Of a DNA stretch of 35,645 bases, positions 17,533 through 26,852 are shown in pieces; positions within the stretch are counted from its first letter, which is position 1, and each line of letters begins with the position of its first letter. The notes beneath the pieces were generated by a model. The model was not told where the DNA came from. It saw nothing but the letters and a program-made list of their open reading frames with translations, and searched no databases. The DNA is from Ignavibacteria bacterium. Its GTDB lineage: Bacteria; Bacteroidota; Ignavibacteria; Tepidaquicellales; OLB5. The DNA is taken from assembly GCA_014879675.1 (NCBI GenBank), contig JACSRQ010000116.1, forward strand, positions 1 to 35,645, read 5' to 3'. The translations under genes and the position numbers were made by a program.

Positions 17533-17943
17533 TTACGGGTTCACCCTTTTAACTGCCTGTGCAATTGTAGCCGCTATCCTCGAATAATCCTCTTCGGCAA
17601 ATTTCATATACGGACGGGCAGGGATAACAATATCATATCCGGTTCGTGATATTACACCGCCCTCCTGGTGTATCCTGCCGTAAACAAGGTCATTGCCAAT
17701 AATGACCTGCCCCTTTTCAAAATCTACTGTAGCGGTTGTTCTCTGCTGGAGCTTTCCGGTTCTAAGCAGAGTTGCATTGCCATCCTTCCGTTTCTTCGGC
17801 TTCCATTTGGGGCGTCCCTCGGCGGCAAAGTTCTTATCCTTGCTGATCTCTGCCTCAACCGCTAAGATTTTGAGCACTACGGTTTTGAGCTTCCCCTGGT
17901 ACTGGTTGAATTTATTTAAAAGGTCGCTCCAGTTATTTGCCAA
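17533..17943 (-). CDS. Phage virion morphogenesis protein (Mu gpG-like)
   Basis: LLRTGKLQQRTTATVD...GNDLVYGRIHQEGGVI...IPARPYMKFAEED. Confidence 0.85.
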   Translation of the reverse strand: MANNWSDLLNKFNQYQGKLKTVVLKILAVEAEISKDKNFAAEGRPKWKPKKRKDGNATLLRTGKLQQRTTATVDFEKGQVIIGNDLVYGRIHQEGGVISRTGYDIVIPARPYMKFAEEDYSRIAATIAQAVKRVNP

Positions 17944-18751
17944 GTTGGTAGCCCCCCGACATCTTTTTTATCTTAGCCACCACATCAGGGGGCATGTTTT
18001 TAAATTTCAGGTCAAGCCATTTACCGTAAATACTGTTCTCTTTGCCGGGGTTACGCTGGAAATCAGGAGGCACGGATTTTATTACTTCCTTCATTTGCCC
18101 GGTAACACGCGCTACAGAAGTCTTGTTTAGCTCATCAATGCTCACGGGGATGGTATAGCATCCGCAGTTCCAGCCGTTGGGCGGGTATATGGTATCCCAT
18201 ATAGGGTCATCCTTCATGAATACTTTGTTATGGAATACACTGTGCTCAACCCTTTTATTCTTTTTCTGCTTTTGCATATACCGCAAGGCGGGGTACAGGT
18301 CTGTAATGTCCGGGTCGTTTATCTTATTCCATTGCGCGGCAGAGAAGCTCGAAGAGATAGCAGTATTGATATTTGTTTTTATCCATGCCTCCGGCGGCTG
18401 GTCTTCAAGCTTGATGCCGTAGTTAAGCATTTCATTTGAAACGTACTGCGCGAACTCTTCGGGGTCAAGGTTCTGCCATTTGTTCACGGCATAATCCTTC
18501 AGCTTCTGCATCAGCTCATACTCGCCAACCCCGGCAACCTGTAGAGCTTCACGCTGGAAGGCTTCTATTGCATCAAGGTCGCGGCGGTTGTAATCGATCT
18601 TAACAAGCTCTTTAAGCGCGTCACCCTTATCAGAAAACAGAACAGGCTTGTAAGGCTCGTTCTTCAGTACTGTTTGCGCGCCAAGTATATACCCGCTAAA
18701 GATATGCGGGGATATTGCATTAAAGATCGTATTTACGAAAATGCTGTTCAC
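17933..18751 (-). CDS. Phage head morphogenesis protein (Mu gpF-like)
   Basis: LYPALRYMQKQKKNKRVEHSVFHNKVFMKDDPIWDTIYPPNGWNCGCYTIPVS. Confidence 0.88.
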   Translation of the reverse strand: MNSIFVNTIFNAISPHIFSGYILGAQTVLKNEPYKPVLFSDKGDALKELVKIDYNRRDLDAIEAFQREALQVAGVGEYELMQKLKDYAVNKWQNLDPEEFAQYVSNEMLNYGIKLEDQPPEAWIKTNINTAISSSFSAAQWNKINDPDITDLYPALRYMQKQKKNKRVEHSVFHNKVFMKDDPIWDTIYPPNGWNCGCYTIPVSIDELNKTSVARVTGQMKEVIKSVPPDFQRNPGKENSIYGKWLDLKFKNMPPDVVAKIKKMSGGYQLGK

Positions 18752-19243
18752 TTACCTGCGGCCCTTTAAGGTATAATCAATTGTGACTTCATGTATTCCT
18801 ATAAGGTCAGGGGTTGGCGAGACAAATGCAAGCAGCCTGATGGGACACTCATCAACCAATGCATATCCTGAAAGTACTCCGTCAGAAAATTCTGTTATAG
18901 AAGATGTTTTTTCAGTCCCGGTTAAAGCTATAACTGTTGTTTGCAGTACGTTATTGGGATTTAGATTGCTTGCGGTTGTATCACCCTCATTATTTAAAAG
19001 CAGGGAGTCGGGCTCATCCATTATGGAAAATATTTTTATCGCACTGATGAATGATACGGTGTCAACTCTAAAGCCAATTACAATATTACTCCAAACTCCG
19101 TTTAAGGTTACATCAAAAATTTTCGAATCAATTGGGCCCGTTATTGCAATAGTTACGCTTCCGCTTGTCGAGTAGAGTACATCCTGCGAGTAAATAGTGG
19201 TTGAAAACAAAGTCAATATTGCTGCAAAGATTAGTTTTTTCAT
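18752..19243 (-). CDS. Secreted protein of unknown function within head operon
   Basis: MKKLIFAAILTLFSTTIYSQDVLYS: classical Sec signal peptide. Confidence 0.65.
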   Translation of the reverse strand: MKKLIFAAILTLFSTTIYSQDVLYSTSGSVTIAITGPIDSKIFDVTLNGVWSNIVIGFRVDTVSFISAIKIFSIMDEPDSLLLNNEGDTTASNLNPNNVLQTTVIALTGTEKTSSITEFSDGVLSGYALVDECPIRLLAFVSPTPDLIGIHEVTIDYTLKGRR

Positions 19244-19264
19244 TTTGATTGAATGATTAAGTTA

Positions 19265-19693
19265 TTAAAAAGAATTCTTCCCGAATATCGCCTGAGTCGT
19301 TTCAGCCCAGATCGTGCCTTCTATCTGTGTATCCGGTATATCAATAGGCAATTGAGCTTTGCCAGTCGCGATGGCTTCAAGCCATTTGATAGTGCCATCA
19401 TACTTCTCTTTGATCTTATCCGGTATATCCACCGATGTCTCACGGTCATAAAGATAGTAGAGAGTAATATCATAACTCGCTCTCTTGATAACTGGCGGCG
19501 GTACTTCCAGCGGGAGCTCTGTTATAACCCCGCGCAGGTAAGTATTTATCTTGTCATCAGCATTAGTAATTGCCTCTTCCAAAATCTCTGCGGCTGTTGT
19601 TTCCGCATCGCCATCCCCCGGCTTCGTTAAATCCTCAAGCTCGCCTTTGCGGATACCAAACTTGAGCATTTCCGCTTCTGTGATATAAGCCAT
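19265..19693 (-). CDS. DUF1320 family protein (Mu gp36-like)
   Basis: MAYITEAEMLKFG...AITNADDKINTYLRG...ASYDITLYYLYDR. Confidence 0.82.
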   Translation of the reverse strand: MAYITEAEMLKFGIRKGELEDLTKPGDGDAETTAAEILEEAITNADDKINTYLRGVITELPLEVPPPVIKRASYDITLYYLYDRETSVDIPDKIKEKYDGTIKWLEAIATGKAQLPIDIPDTQIEGTIWAETTQAIFGKNSF

Positions 19694-21133
19694 TTATTGA
19701 GCCTTCCTTTCTTTTGATTCAATTGCCAGCTTCCATAGTTCCTCAACCTGCTTTTTTATTTCACGGTCAAGCCTGCTGTTTTCCGAGAACCTGTACTTAT
19801 CCATAAACGCTGAAGGCGCAGGAACAGGAACAGGCTCAAGCTCTGTATCGAATACCTCTTGCAGCTTTTCAAGCTTCGGCCTGTAGCCAAGCCCGTGTAC
19901 TTCGGTATAAACCGAGGCAAGTGCTTTCATGAAGTCAGTATCAAGCTCAGCCAGAAAGCCAAAGCCCGGATACTCAGCCTGCTTGCCAAAGTTCATATCA
20001 ATAAGCCTGCGGTCAAATGCGCGGCAGGTCTTTTTAATTGCCATCAGGTCGCCAAACTTTATATCGATCCTTACATTCTCGCCAACGGTTGACCCGGTCT
20101 TTTGTCCGTTGGTTACCTGCGCAGTTAAGTTGTGACCTATAGTTCTGATCGAGATCTTGTTATCCCAGTAGTCATCAACGTAACGTTTGAACAAATCGCT
20201 TGTAGAGCCCTTGCTTGAATCGGATTTTATATCAAGCTCCTTATCATTGCTCAATACTACCTTTACAACAGAGCCAACATCCTTTAAAAGGTTTTCCATA
20301 TCCTCTTTGCCCCCGGTCATCGGGTCATACTTTCCAACTATGCTGGGGATGGCAAACCGTTCAAGGTATGAAGCCCAGTCTTTAATGGCTGAAACTTTGA
20401 ACAGGTATCCCCACATGATAGCCCACCAGCTTCCGTTCATAAATCCGTTAACAGCCCTGCCGTCTAAGCTCTTGGCTATGAGTATCTTTCTTGGATCAAC
20501 ATCCGGTATAGCGTACTCATCGATATCTATTCTATCCTGCATGATGGATGTTGCAGAAGCCATTTGCATCTTAAGCATATCGGCTTTATCGGCTCTAAGA
20601 AATTTATACTCGCGTGTGCGGTCATCGAACAGGGTCATGTGGAGCGGAACATAATCGATGCTTGTAGGCATTATATATTTTCCTTCAGGCGTGTAACATA
20701 TTTCAAACGGGGCAACCCCTTTAATGTTACAGCTTGCGGCATCAACAAACATCCGGTCAGTTTCAAACGAGCCATATACTTCCCGAAGGAAAGCAAGGAT
20801 GTTATCCTGCGTAGCTTTCGGGACCGGGGAATCAGGTTTGTACGTATGCTCCCACTCTTCACCAAGCGGCGCGTAACTCCTGGTCTGCATTACCCCCCCT
20901 ATATGAAGGTCGCGCCTTACCATCTCTTCAAAGTAGAGATCATTCAGGAAGGGTGAGCCTTTACGGGTGAAATCAAATCCGCCGTGCAGTCTTTCCGGCG
21001 TGAGCCCGGACATCTGCCCAGCGTAGAAGTCGAACAGGTTGGATACATTGTTAACCTGTACTACTGCATGCTCCCTGTTTACCTCTTTTGAAGGCTCTTT
21101 GAAATAGTTTACAACCTTCTGATATAAATTCAT
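19694..21133 (-). CDS. Portal protein, DUF935 family (Mu gp29-like)
   Basis: GLTPERLHG..., FEEMVRRDLHIGGVMQTR, FEICYTPEGKYIMPTSIDYVPL, SIVGKYDPMTGGKEDMENLLKDVG. Confidence 0.85.
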   Translation of the reverse strand: MNLYQKVVNYFKEPSKEVNREHAVVQVNNVSNLFDFYAGQMSGLTPERLHGGFDFTRKGSPFLNDLYFEEMVRRDLHIGGVMQTRSYAPLGEEWEHTYKPDSPVPKATQDNILAFLREVYGSFETDRMFVDAASCNIKGVAPFEICYTPEGKYIMPTSIDYVPLHMTLFDDRTREYKFLRADKADMLKMQMASATSIMQDRIDIDEYAIPDVDPRKILIAKSLDGRAVNGFMNGSWWAIMWGYLFKVSAIKDWASYLERFAIPSIVGKYDPMTGGKEDMENLLKDVGSVVKVVLSNDKELDIKSDSSKGSTSDLFKRYVDDYWDNKISIRTIGHNLTAQVTNGQKTGSTVGENVRIDIKFGDLMAIKKTCRAFDRRLIDMNFGKQAEYPGFGFLAELDTDFMKALASVYTEVHGLGYRPKLEKLQEVFDTELEPVPVPAPSAFMDKYRFSENSRLDREIKKQVEELWKLAIESKERKAQ

Positions 21134-21325
21134 AGCGATACCTCTTTTGTGCGCACATAAAAACTGCCATTTTTAAACGGTTTAAACCCCTCAACCTGCA
21201 AAATGGCTTTCACAGGTCGTTTATACGGGGTTTTGATTTTTGGCATTTTTACGTTAAGCAATTAATTAATCAATAGTTTGTTAACTTCAAGGGTACACCG
21301 ATGTACCCCCCTTTTAAAATGAAGC

Positions 21326-21448
21326 ATTACAAAACTTTTCTGTTTTTTTACAAAACTTTTTACAAAACTTTGCCCCTCTAAATTCAGCATTTTTTAAAGT
21401 TTTAAAGTATTACAAAACTTTTCTGTTTTTTTACAAAACTTTTTACAA
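21326..21448. repeat. 40-bp direct repeat attacaaaacttttctgtttttttacaaaactttttacaa, two copies
   Basis: Identical copies at 21326-21365 and 21409-21448; ACAAAACTTT sub-motif repeated about 5 times. Confidence 0.93.
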
Positions 21449-21629
21449 TACAAAATTTTTAGTTTGAGTGCCCTCACAGCCACTTTTACTGTTATTCCGG
21501 CATATTTGACACGAGTTAGTGCGGAAAAACCCCGTATAACGCATTTTAAAGCCTGTTTTTTGTGTGATTTGAGCACTTTTTTAATAACAGTCCGGGGGCA
21601 GTTTGATATGCCCCCGGTAACTGGGTTAA

Positions 21630-22475
21630 TTATATTTTATAATTCCACCACAGAACCTCTGTTCTGCGTGGTTTGGTCTTCTTGTTTTTGGAATACGAAG
21701 CAAAGCAGCTTATTTCAATTTCCCTGCGATACCATTTCTTCAGGTATTTGTCATACAGCTTTGTTGGATACCCGCTGATCAGTATCTTGGCAGGTGAGGC
21801 AACGGCAAGCTCCAGCATCTCTTTATGCTGCCTTTCATCCATTTCAAATTCGTAGTTATCTTTTGTAACCCTTGTCTCAGGCATATACGGCGGGTCGATG
21901 TAAACAAAAGCATCCTCGCGCTTCCCGTAATGTTCTATCATGAAATTAATATCCTTGTTCTCGATCTGAACATTTCGCAGACGCTCGGAAACATGTACGA
22001 GCGACTCAACACGGTTCCTGAATGTAGTCGCCTGGTTCTTGCTTACAGCAAAACCGTAACTGTTGCCAGCCCCGGCAAATGACTGCTGATGCTTTACAAA
22101 AAACTTCCTTGCTTTTTCTACGTCACAGCTTTCAAAACTTATGTTCCTTCTTGCGGCAAGAAACTCATCCCTGCCGTAAGGCGTAAATTTAAGCAGCCTG
22201 ATAAGCTCGTCAGGTTTGTTTCGCAATACCCTGAAGAAATTTACTACCTCGCTGTTTATATCGTTTATAACCTCAACCTTAGTTACAGGTTTATTCAGGG
22301 TGTAAGTTGCAGAGCCGGCGCAGGCTTCAATGGTAATGTGGCTTGGAGGGGTCATTGCTATGAGCACAGGCAAAAGCAGGTGCTTCCCTCCGTAATACGG
22401 AAATGCCTTCAGCTTGTTGCTGATTCGTTTCACGAGCGGAACGTCTTTTGAAATATCTTTTTTTGTTGTGGTCAA
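21630..22475 (-). CDS. D12-class (Dam-like) N6-adenine DNA methyltransferase
   Basis: AFPYYGGKHLLLP, EACAGSATYTLNKP, VYIDPPYMPETR, FAGAGNSYGFA. Confidence 0.9.
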   Translation of the reverse strand: MTTTKKDISKDVPLVKRISNKLKAFPYYGGKHLLLPVLIAMTPPSHITIEACAGSATYTLNKPVTKVEVINDINSEVVNFFRVLRNKPDELIRLLKFTPYGRDEFLAARRNISFESCDVEKARKFFVKHQQSFAGAGNSYGFAVSKNQATTFRNRVESLVHVSERLRNVQIENKDINFMIEHYGKREDAFVYIDPPYMPETRVTKDNYEFEMDERQHKEMLELAVASPAKILISGYPTKLYDKYLKKWYRREIEISCFASYSKNKKTKPRRTEVLWWNYKI

Positions 22476-22501
22476 AAATGCTTTCCTTTCTGATTGGTAT
22501 T

Positions 22502-22990
22502 TTAATTTAGTTCGACCTTAACAGGAACATTGTAATAGACTACTTTCTTGAAGTAGCCCAGCTTAGTCACTCCCTCCTCTCTGATTGTCACACTGAATAC
22601 AAACTGTTCCTCTTCAATTTGGATTTGTATTTCAGTGCCATCGAGCGCGTCCCGCACCTGCTCAACGTAGTTTAACTTCATTGTGTTATCTGACCTGAGT
22701 GCTACAAGAACATTCAGGTATAAAAAATTATTATCCGTTTCACCGTCTGCCCCGTAACCTTCGGGCTTATCGGAAACAAAATCTATGAAGACAAAAGGGA
22801 ACTTTGGGATATCCCAGTTAGCTCCCTCGTTATCAAGCTCGCCCTTGTACAGAGAATACCCGGCTAAACCTTCAATATTGGTTTTTAGATAGCTTCCCAA
22901 ACCGCTTACAAATTCATCAAGCATAATCCAGCCCTCTCCGTTTTTCCCCTGCGGCGTTCCAGCCGCAGGGCTTGGATCAACGGCAACCAT
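22502..22990 (-). CDS. Gp37/DUF1834-like phage protein (start may be internal at MLDEFV)
   Basis: Tail-terminator-like size and pattern; position in Mu-like head operon. Confidence 0.5.
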   Translation of the reverse strand: MVAVDPSPAAGTPQGKNGEGWIMLDEFVSGLGSYLKTNIEGLAGYSLYKGELDNEGANWDIPKFPFVFIDFVSDKPEGYGADGETDNNFLYLNVLVALRSDNTMKLNYVEQVRDALDGTEIQIQIEEEQFVFSVTIREEGVTKLGYFKKVVYYNVPVKVELN

Positions 22991-23075
22991 TATTTTTAAA
23001 TTATCCCCCTCGGCGGGGGCAGTAAGTCAACGAGGCAAAGATAGAAAACAAACCCCCTATAATAAGGTGCATGCC

Positions 23076-23096
23076 GTCTATTACTGGGTAATAGAC
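23076..23096. promoter_or_regulatory. Palindromic dyad in divergent late intergenic region
   Basis: gtctattac-tgg-gtaatagac, perfect 9-bp inverted repeat, 45 bp upstream of protease ATG, no T run. Confidence 0.6.
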
Positions 23097-23140
23097 GCGT
23101 TAGAATGTTAAATCCTTGCAATACCGTTTAACTTCGCAGT

Positions 23141-24175
23141 ATGAAATTAAGTAAGTGGATAAAAGCATTTATTCTGGGTGAGCATTCAAGGGGGGTTACT
23201 CTTGAAATGCTCAGGGAAATGGTCGATGAGTACGACCCTGATTTCCATGAAGCTCCGCTGATCGTGAGGCATGACTACGAGGAGACAAAGGAGCCTGAAA
23301 AAATTGCGGATGTAAGCGATATAAGGCTTGACGGCAATCAGCTTTATGTTCGCTTCAAAAACATTGCATCCAACGCCTCGGATGTAACGAGTAAGTTTTC
23401 GCGCCCATCAATCGAGATCGGCAAATACAAAAAGAACGGCAAAGATGTAACCTACCTCCGCGCCGTTGCCTGTACAAACTTTCCGCAGATCAAGGGAGTC
23501 GACAGAATCCCCTTCGGTGAAAGCGGTTACGTTGCATGCTTTTCTGAAAATGTAAAATTCACTTTTTCCGATAACAATAAATCAAAAAACACAATGAACA
23601 AATTCGTTGAAAAACTTGCCAAGTTTCTTGGCTTGCAGTTCACAGAGAAAACCACACTCGAAGACCTTAACGCAGAAAAGGTTGTCGCCAAGTTCGAAGA
23701 GATGACTGGTGACATGGCTAAGCTCAAAAAAGAAAATGAAGAGCTTAAGGCTGGCAAAGCTCCTGCTAAAAAAGAGGACGACTTAGCCGATGACACAAAA
23801 TATTCCGAGCTCAAAAAGGAAATTGCAGACCTCAAAGCAAAGGGCAATAAAGAAAAAGCCCAGCTTCTGGTTGATACCGCTTTTTCCGCCGGAAAGATCG
23901 AAGCCACGCAGAAAGAAAGCTTGCTTGCGTTTGCAGAAGGCAACTTTGAAGGTGCGCAGAAGTTCATAGAAGGACTTCCGGTTAACCCTCTCTTTAAAGA
24001 AAAACAGGTACAGGGCAAGGATATCAAGCTTGATACCGGGGCCGAGAAATTCAAGGATTCCGAAGGCAAGCAGATAACATACCAGTCAATTCTTGAAAAG
24101 CCGGAGCTTGCTTTACGCTTCAGCGAAGCAGAGATTGGCGAGCTTGAAAAAGAGTGGAAGAAAAATAACGGTTAA
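23141..24175 (+). CDS. Phage protease (Mu gpI-like) with C-terminal scaffold region
   Basis: N-terminal protease-like region; C-terminal Lys/Glu-rich coiled coil and AEIGELEKEWKKNNG; precedes capsid gene. Confidence 0.72.
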   Translation: MKLSKWIKAFILGEHSRGVTLEMLREMVDEYDPDFHEAPLIVRHDYEETKEPEKIADVSDIRLDGNQLYVRFKNIASNASDVTSKFSRPSIEIGKYKKNGKDVTYLRAVACTNFPQIKGVDRIPFGESGYVACFSENVKFTFSDNNKSKNTMNKFVEKLAKFLGLQFTEKTTLEDLNAEKVVAKFEEMTGDMAKLKKENEELKAGKAPAKKEDDLADDTKYSELKKEIADLKAKGNKEKAQLLVDTAFSAGKIEATQKESLLAFAEGNFEGAQKFIEGLPVNPLFKEKQVQGKDIKLDTGAEKFKDSEGKQITYQSILEKPELALRFSEAEIGELEKEWKKNNG

Positions 24176-24240
24176 GCAATTAGCCGTTCGCGCTTGTCGC
24201 TTTATTTGAAAAGTCATTTCAATAACTAAATTATAAACAA

Positions 24241-25050
24241 ATGTTCACAATAAGTTTTTTTGCAAACTCAGTCCTGAGAAAGAATTACGAGAATAAGGCA
24301 ATTCATAACAGGACAAATAAAGCCTTCAATGGCTTTATGCAGGCAGGCGCGGACACGGTAACTATACCCGCTTTATCTGCCGTGCAGATACTTGATTTGG
24401 GCACTGACCCGGATGCTAACGCCGGAGTGGACGTTAAAGGTGATACAGGTACTATCACCATAAACGTAGTCTCTAAAATGGTAAGGATCAAGGAAAGCCT
24501 CGTTTCTAAGTTCAACTCAAAGAGCGGGCTTAACCTGTTCAACCATTATGTTGACGAATCCAACCGTAAGCTCGTGCGCGAGTATAACAAGCTGGTGATC
24601 GAAGCCGCTTTCGGAACAGCTAACAAATTCCCATTCAGCGGCGCGTCGATGGTGCTTAACGATATTATCGATATGAAGGAATTCTTCGATAATAACGAAG
24701 TCCCGGAAGAGGGCAGGATACTTGTAGTTGACTCCAGGCTCCAGAAAGAGTTATGGGCTATCCCGTTTGTTCAGCAGGCGGCAGTGTTCAACTCTGCTAA
24801 CCTGAAGTCGGGTGTATTCGTGGAGTTCTTTGGCTTCACAGTATATGTATCCGCACTCCCCCCGCAGTACAACGGCAAACGCGCAATGGTTGCATGGTGG
24901 GAGCCTTCCAACGCATTCCTGCTTGGCTCTGAAACAAATATTGAAAGTGTTTACATCCCGAAACTGGGCGGTAAGATACACGATATTTACACCTTCAGCG
25001 CATACAAGCAGCTTGATGACTCAATGGCTTGCGTGAAGTATCAGAAGTAA
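24241..25050 (+). CDS. Major capsid protein
   Basis: 269 aa following protease/scaffold; ADTVTIPALSAVQI...GRILVVDSRLQKELWAIPFVQQAAVFN...GFTVYVSALPP. Confidence 0.78.
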   Translation: MFTISFFANSVLRKNYENKAIHNRTNKAFNGFMQAGADTVTIPALSAVQILDLGTDPDANAGVDVKGDTGTITINVVSKMVRIKESLVSKFNSKSGLNLFNHYVDESNRKLVREYNKLVIEAAFGTANKFPFSGASMVLNDIIDMKEFFDNNEVPEEGRILVVDSRLQKELWAIPFVQQAAVFNSANLKSGVFVEFFGFTVYVSALPPQYNGKRAMVAWWEPSNAFLLGSETNIESVYIPKLGGKIHDIYTFSAYKQLDDSMACVKYQK

Positions 25051-25134
25051 GTTTTATCGGAATGGGTGAGATGCCTATTGCAGGCTCTCTCCATTCCCCC
25101 ACAGGGGTATTCCAATAATTTATTCTTAACCAAC

Positions 25135-25392
25135 ATGCAGAACGATAAACCGAATTCAAAAGCCGAAGCTGATGCAAATTCAAAAGCCGAAGCTGATGCA
25201 AAAGCAAAAGCCGAAGCGAAAACCGTGGTTACTCATACCATAAAGTTTACAGTGGATACTTTTATCACGGTTCAAACTGATAACACAGACCCCAACGAAG
25301 CAAAGGAAAAGGCTGTGGAAAAATTCAGGGAGATCATAGACCCGCTAAAGTATGCACGGTATGATGGAAATAAGATCGATATCATAAAATAA
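25135..25392 (+). CDS. Small phage protein with KAEADA-rich N-terminus
   Basis: ATG at 25135 within longer ORF 25066..25392; 24-bp direct repeat at 25153-25200. Confidence 0.6.
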   Translation: MQNDKPNSKAEADANSKAEADAKAKAEAKTVVTHTIKFTVDTFITVQTDNTDPNEAKEKAVEKFREIIDPLKYARYDGNKIDIIK

Positions 25393-25503
25393 TAAAACCT
25401 ACACTGACAGATGAGGTTTCCGGTTGTCCTTGGTCTTTGGCTGAATAAAACAAAGCAAAAAACCGGATTTATTTTAAAACTAACTGAATTCACAAAATAA
25501 TTT

Positions 25504-25764
25504 ATGGAAAGTTTGCAGGGCTATTTAGAAGTATTACAGCTTATCGGCGGTACTAATAGCATCTTTAATGTCCTCACTCTTGTTGGTGCGTTGTTCCTCT
25601 ACAAGAAATTAACAAAGATGGACAATAAATTCGATTTGATGAAAATAGACCAGGACTCTATGGACTATGCCATCGAAAAAAGTTTTGGCAATGGTTATGC
25701 AGGCTACCGTAAAGAAAAAAAAGTAGAACTTCTCGGAGATAGGGAAGTCGAAAAAGGAGAGTAA
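25504..25764 (+). CDS. Small membrane protein, holin-region
   Basis: 86 aa with one TM segment (SIFNVLTLVGALFLYKKL). Confidence 0.55.
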   Translation: MESLQGYLEVLQLIGGTNSIFNVLTLVGALFLYKKLTKMDNKFDLMKIDQDSMDYAIEKSFGNGYAGYRKEKKVELLGDREVEKGE

Positions 25765-25766
25765 TT

Positions 25767-26072
25767 ATGAAGGAATTTCTTAAACAGGCTTATTCAGATA
25801 ATGCAGGCGGTTACAGTATGCAGCGTATCGGTACTTCTGTTTGCTTGTTTGCGTTCTTGCTTTTAGTGGGAACGGTTATTTACATCGCACTGCATACATT
25901 CAGCCCGGTTATCGTTAACAATGTACCGATTACCCCGGATACTAAAGTTCAGGACTCATTGATCTATTTCGGACTTGGTACTTTGGGTCTCGGGCTTGGC
26001 ATCAAAGCTGTTCAGCGTTTCGGTGAAAAATCAAGTGAGACCGAAGCAAAGCTCCCGGAGGTAAAATCATGA
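25767..26072 (+). CDS. Membrane protein, candidate holin
   Basis: 101 aa, two hydrophobic segments, followed by candidate lysin. Confidence 0.5.
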   Translation: MKEFLKQAYSDNAGGYSMQRIGTSVCLFAFLLLVGTVIYIALHTFSPVIVNNVPITPDTKVQDSLIYFGLGTLGLGLGIKAVQRFGEKSSETEAKLPEVKS

Positions 26073-26851
26073 ATAAACTTTTAGATGTTCTTGGTACTCT
26101 GACTTATTCAGAATTGAAGTCCCTCTGGGCACGGCATCTTTTATGGTCTAAAGAAAATGACCGTGTTTCAGGAAAGCCCAAATGGTATGACGAGCCGGGC
26201 ACTCTGAATATAATCGGCATCCGTTGTAACTCCGAGGTCGATTTCAACTATGGAGCGTACAATGATTACCTTATTCTAATCATGAACAAAGCTGATGGCT
26301 GTTACGATCAGGTTATTATCCCCGTTACTGTTGACCCCAACCATGACGAATATGGCAGGGGCCACTTATCGCAGGGTGTTTATGATTCATACTGTATCGG
26401 CATTCACGGGTTAAGCTCGGGCAATACCTCAACCCTCGTTGCAGAGAAAAAAGAATATATTCCCCGTTACGCTATCAGGCAGGATAGAGGCCCGGTATTT
26501 GTAACCCGTACAGACGGCAAAGGCAAAGTTATTAAGCGTGAATGGTGTATGGCTTATATTAATATTCACGACCCCAATAAATATAGAGATTCCGGCATTG
26601 CCTGTACTGTAATCCAGACCGTTAAACTGTGGTTCTATAGTTTCCTTCCTTATATATGGAATTACTCATCAAACGAGATCGTGCCTTCAAACGCTGCATC
26701 ACTTGTTTACTGCCTCATCAATCACACTCAGCTTGAAACATATCTCGGCGAAGAGCTTGAGCGTGTTCAAATAGCCGAGGCGATTGAGGGTGAAGACAAA
26801 TCTGTTTCTATTGAGCCTAAAGGTGCAACACGGGAAGGGGTGGTTAAATAA
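26069..26851 (+). CDS. Putative phage cell-wall-active protein (peptidase/transpeptidase-like, tentative)
   Basis: NIIGIRCN...YNDYLILI...VDPN...GVYDSYCIGIHG...YINIHDPNKYRDSGIACTVIQ; H...S.xxC pattern; between holin-like and Rz-like genes. Confidence 0.45.
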   Translation: MNKLLDVLGTLTYSELKSLWARHLLWSKENDRVSGKPKWYDEPGTLNIIGIRCNSEVDFNYGAYNDYLILIMNKADGCYDQVIIPVTVDPNHDEYGRGHLSQGVYDSYCIGIHGLSSGNTSTLVAEKKEYIPRYAIRQDRGPVFVTRTDGKGKVIKREWCMAYINIHDPNKYRDSGIACTVIQTVKLWFYSFLPYIWNYSSNEIVPSNAASLVYCLINHTQLETYLGEELERVQIAEAIEGEDKSVSIEPKGATREGVVK

Positions 26852-26852
26852 C

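Noticed and set aside
21394-21576. 60-aa minus ORF (..YCKKFCKKTEKFCNTLKL)
   Set aside because: Its Cys/Lys pattern comes from the ACAAAACTTT repeats; no independent evidence of coding, treated as repeat-derived.
23527-24069. Minus-strand 180-aa ORF
   Set aside because: Antisense shadow of the protease/scaffold gene; low-complexity Ser/Phe composition.
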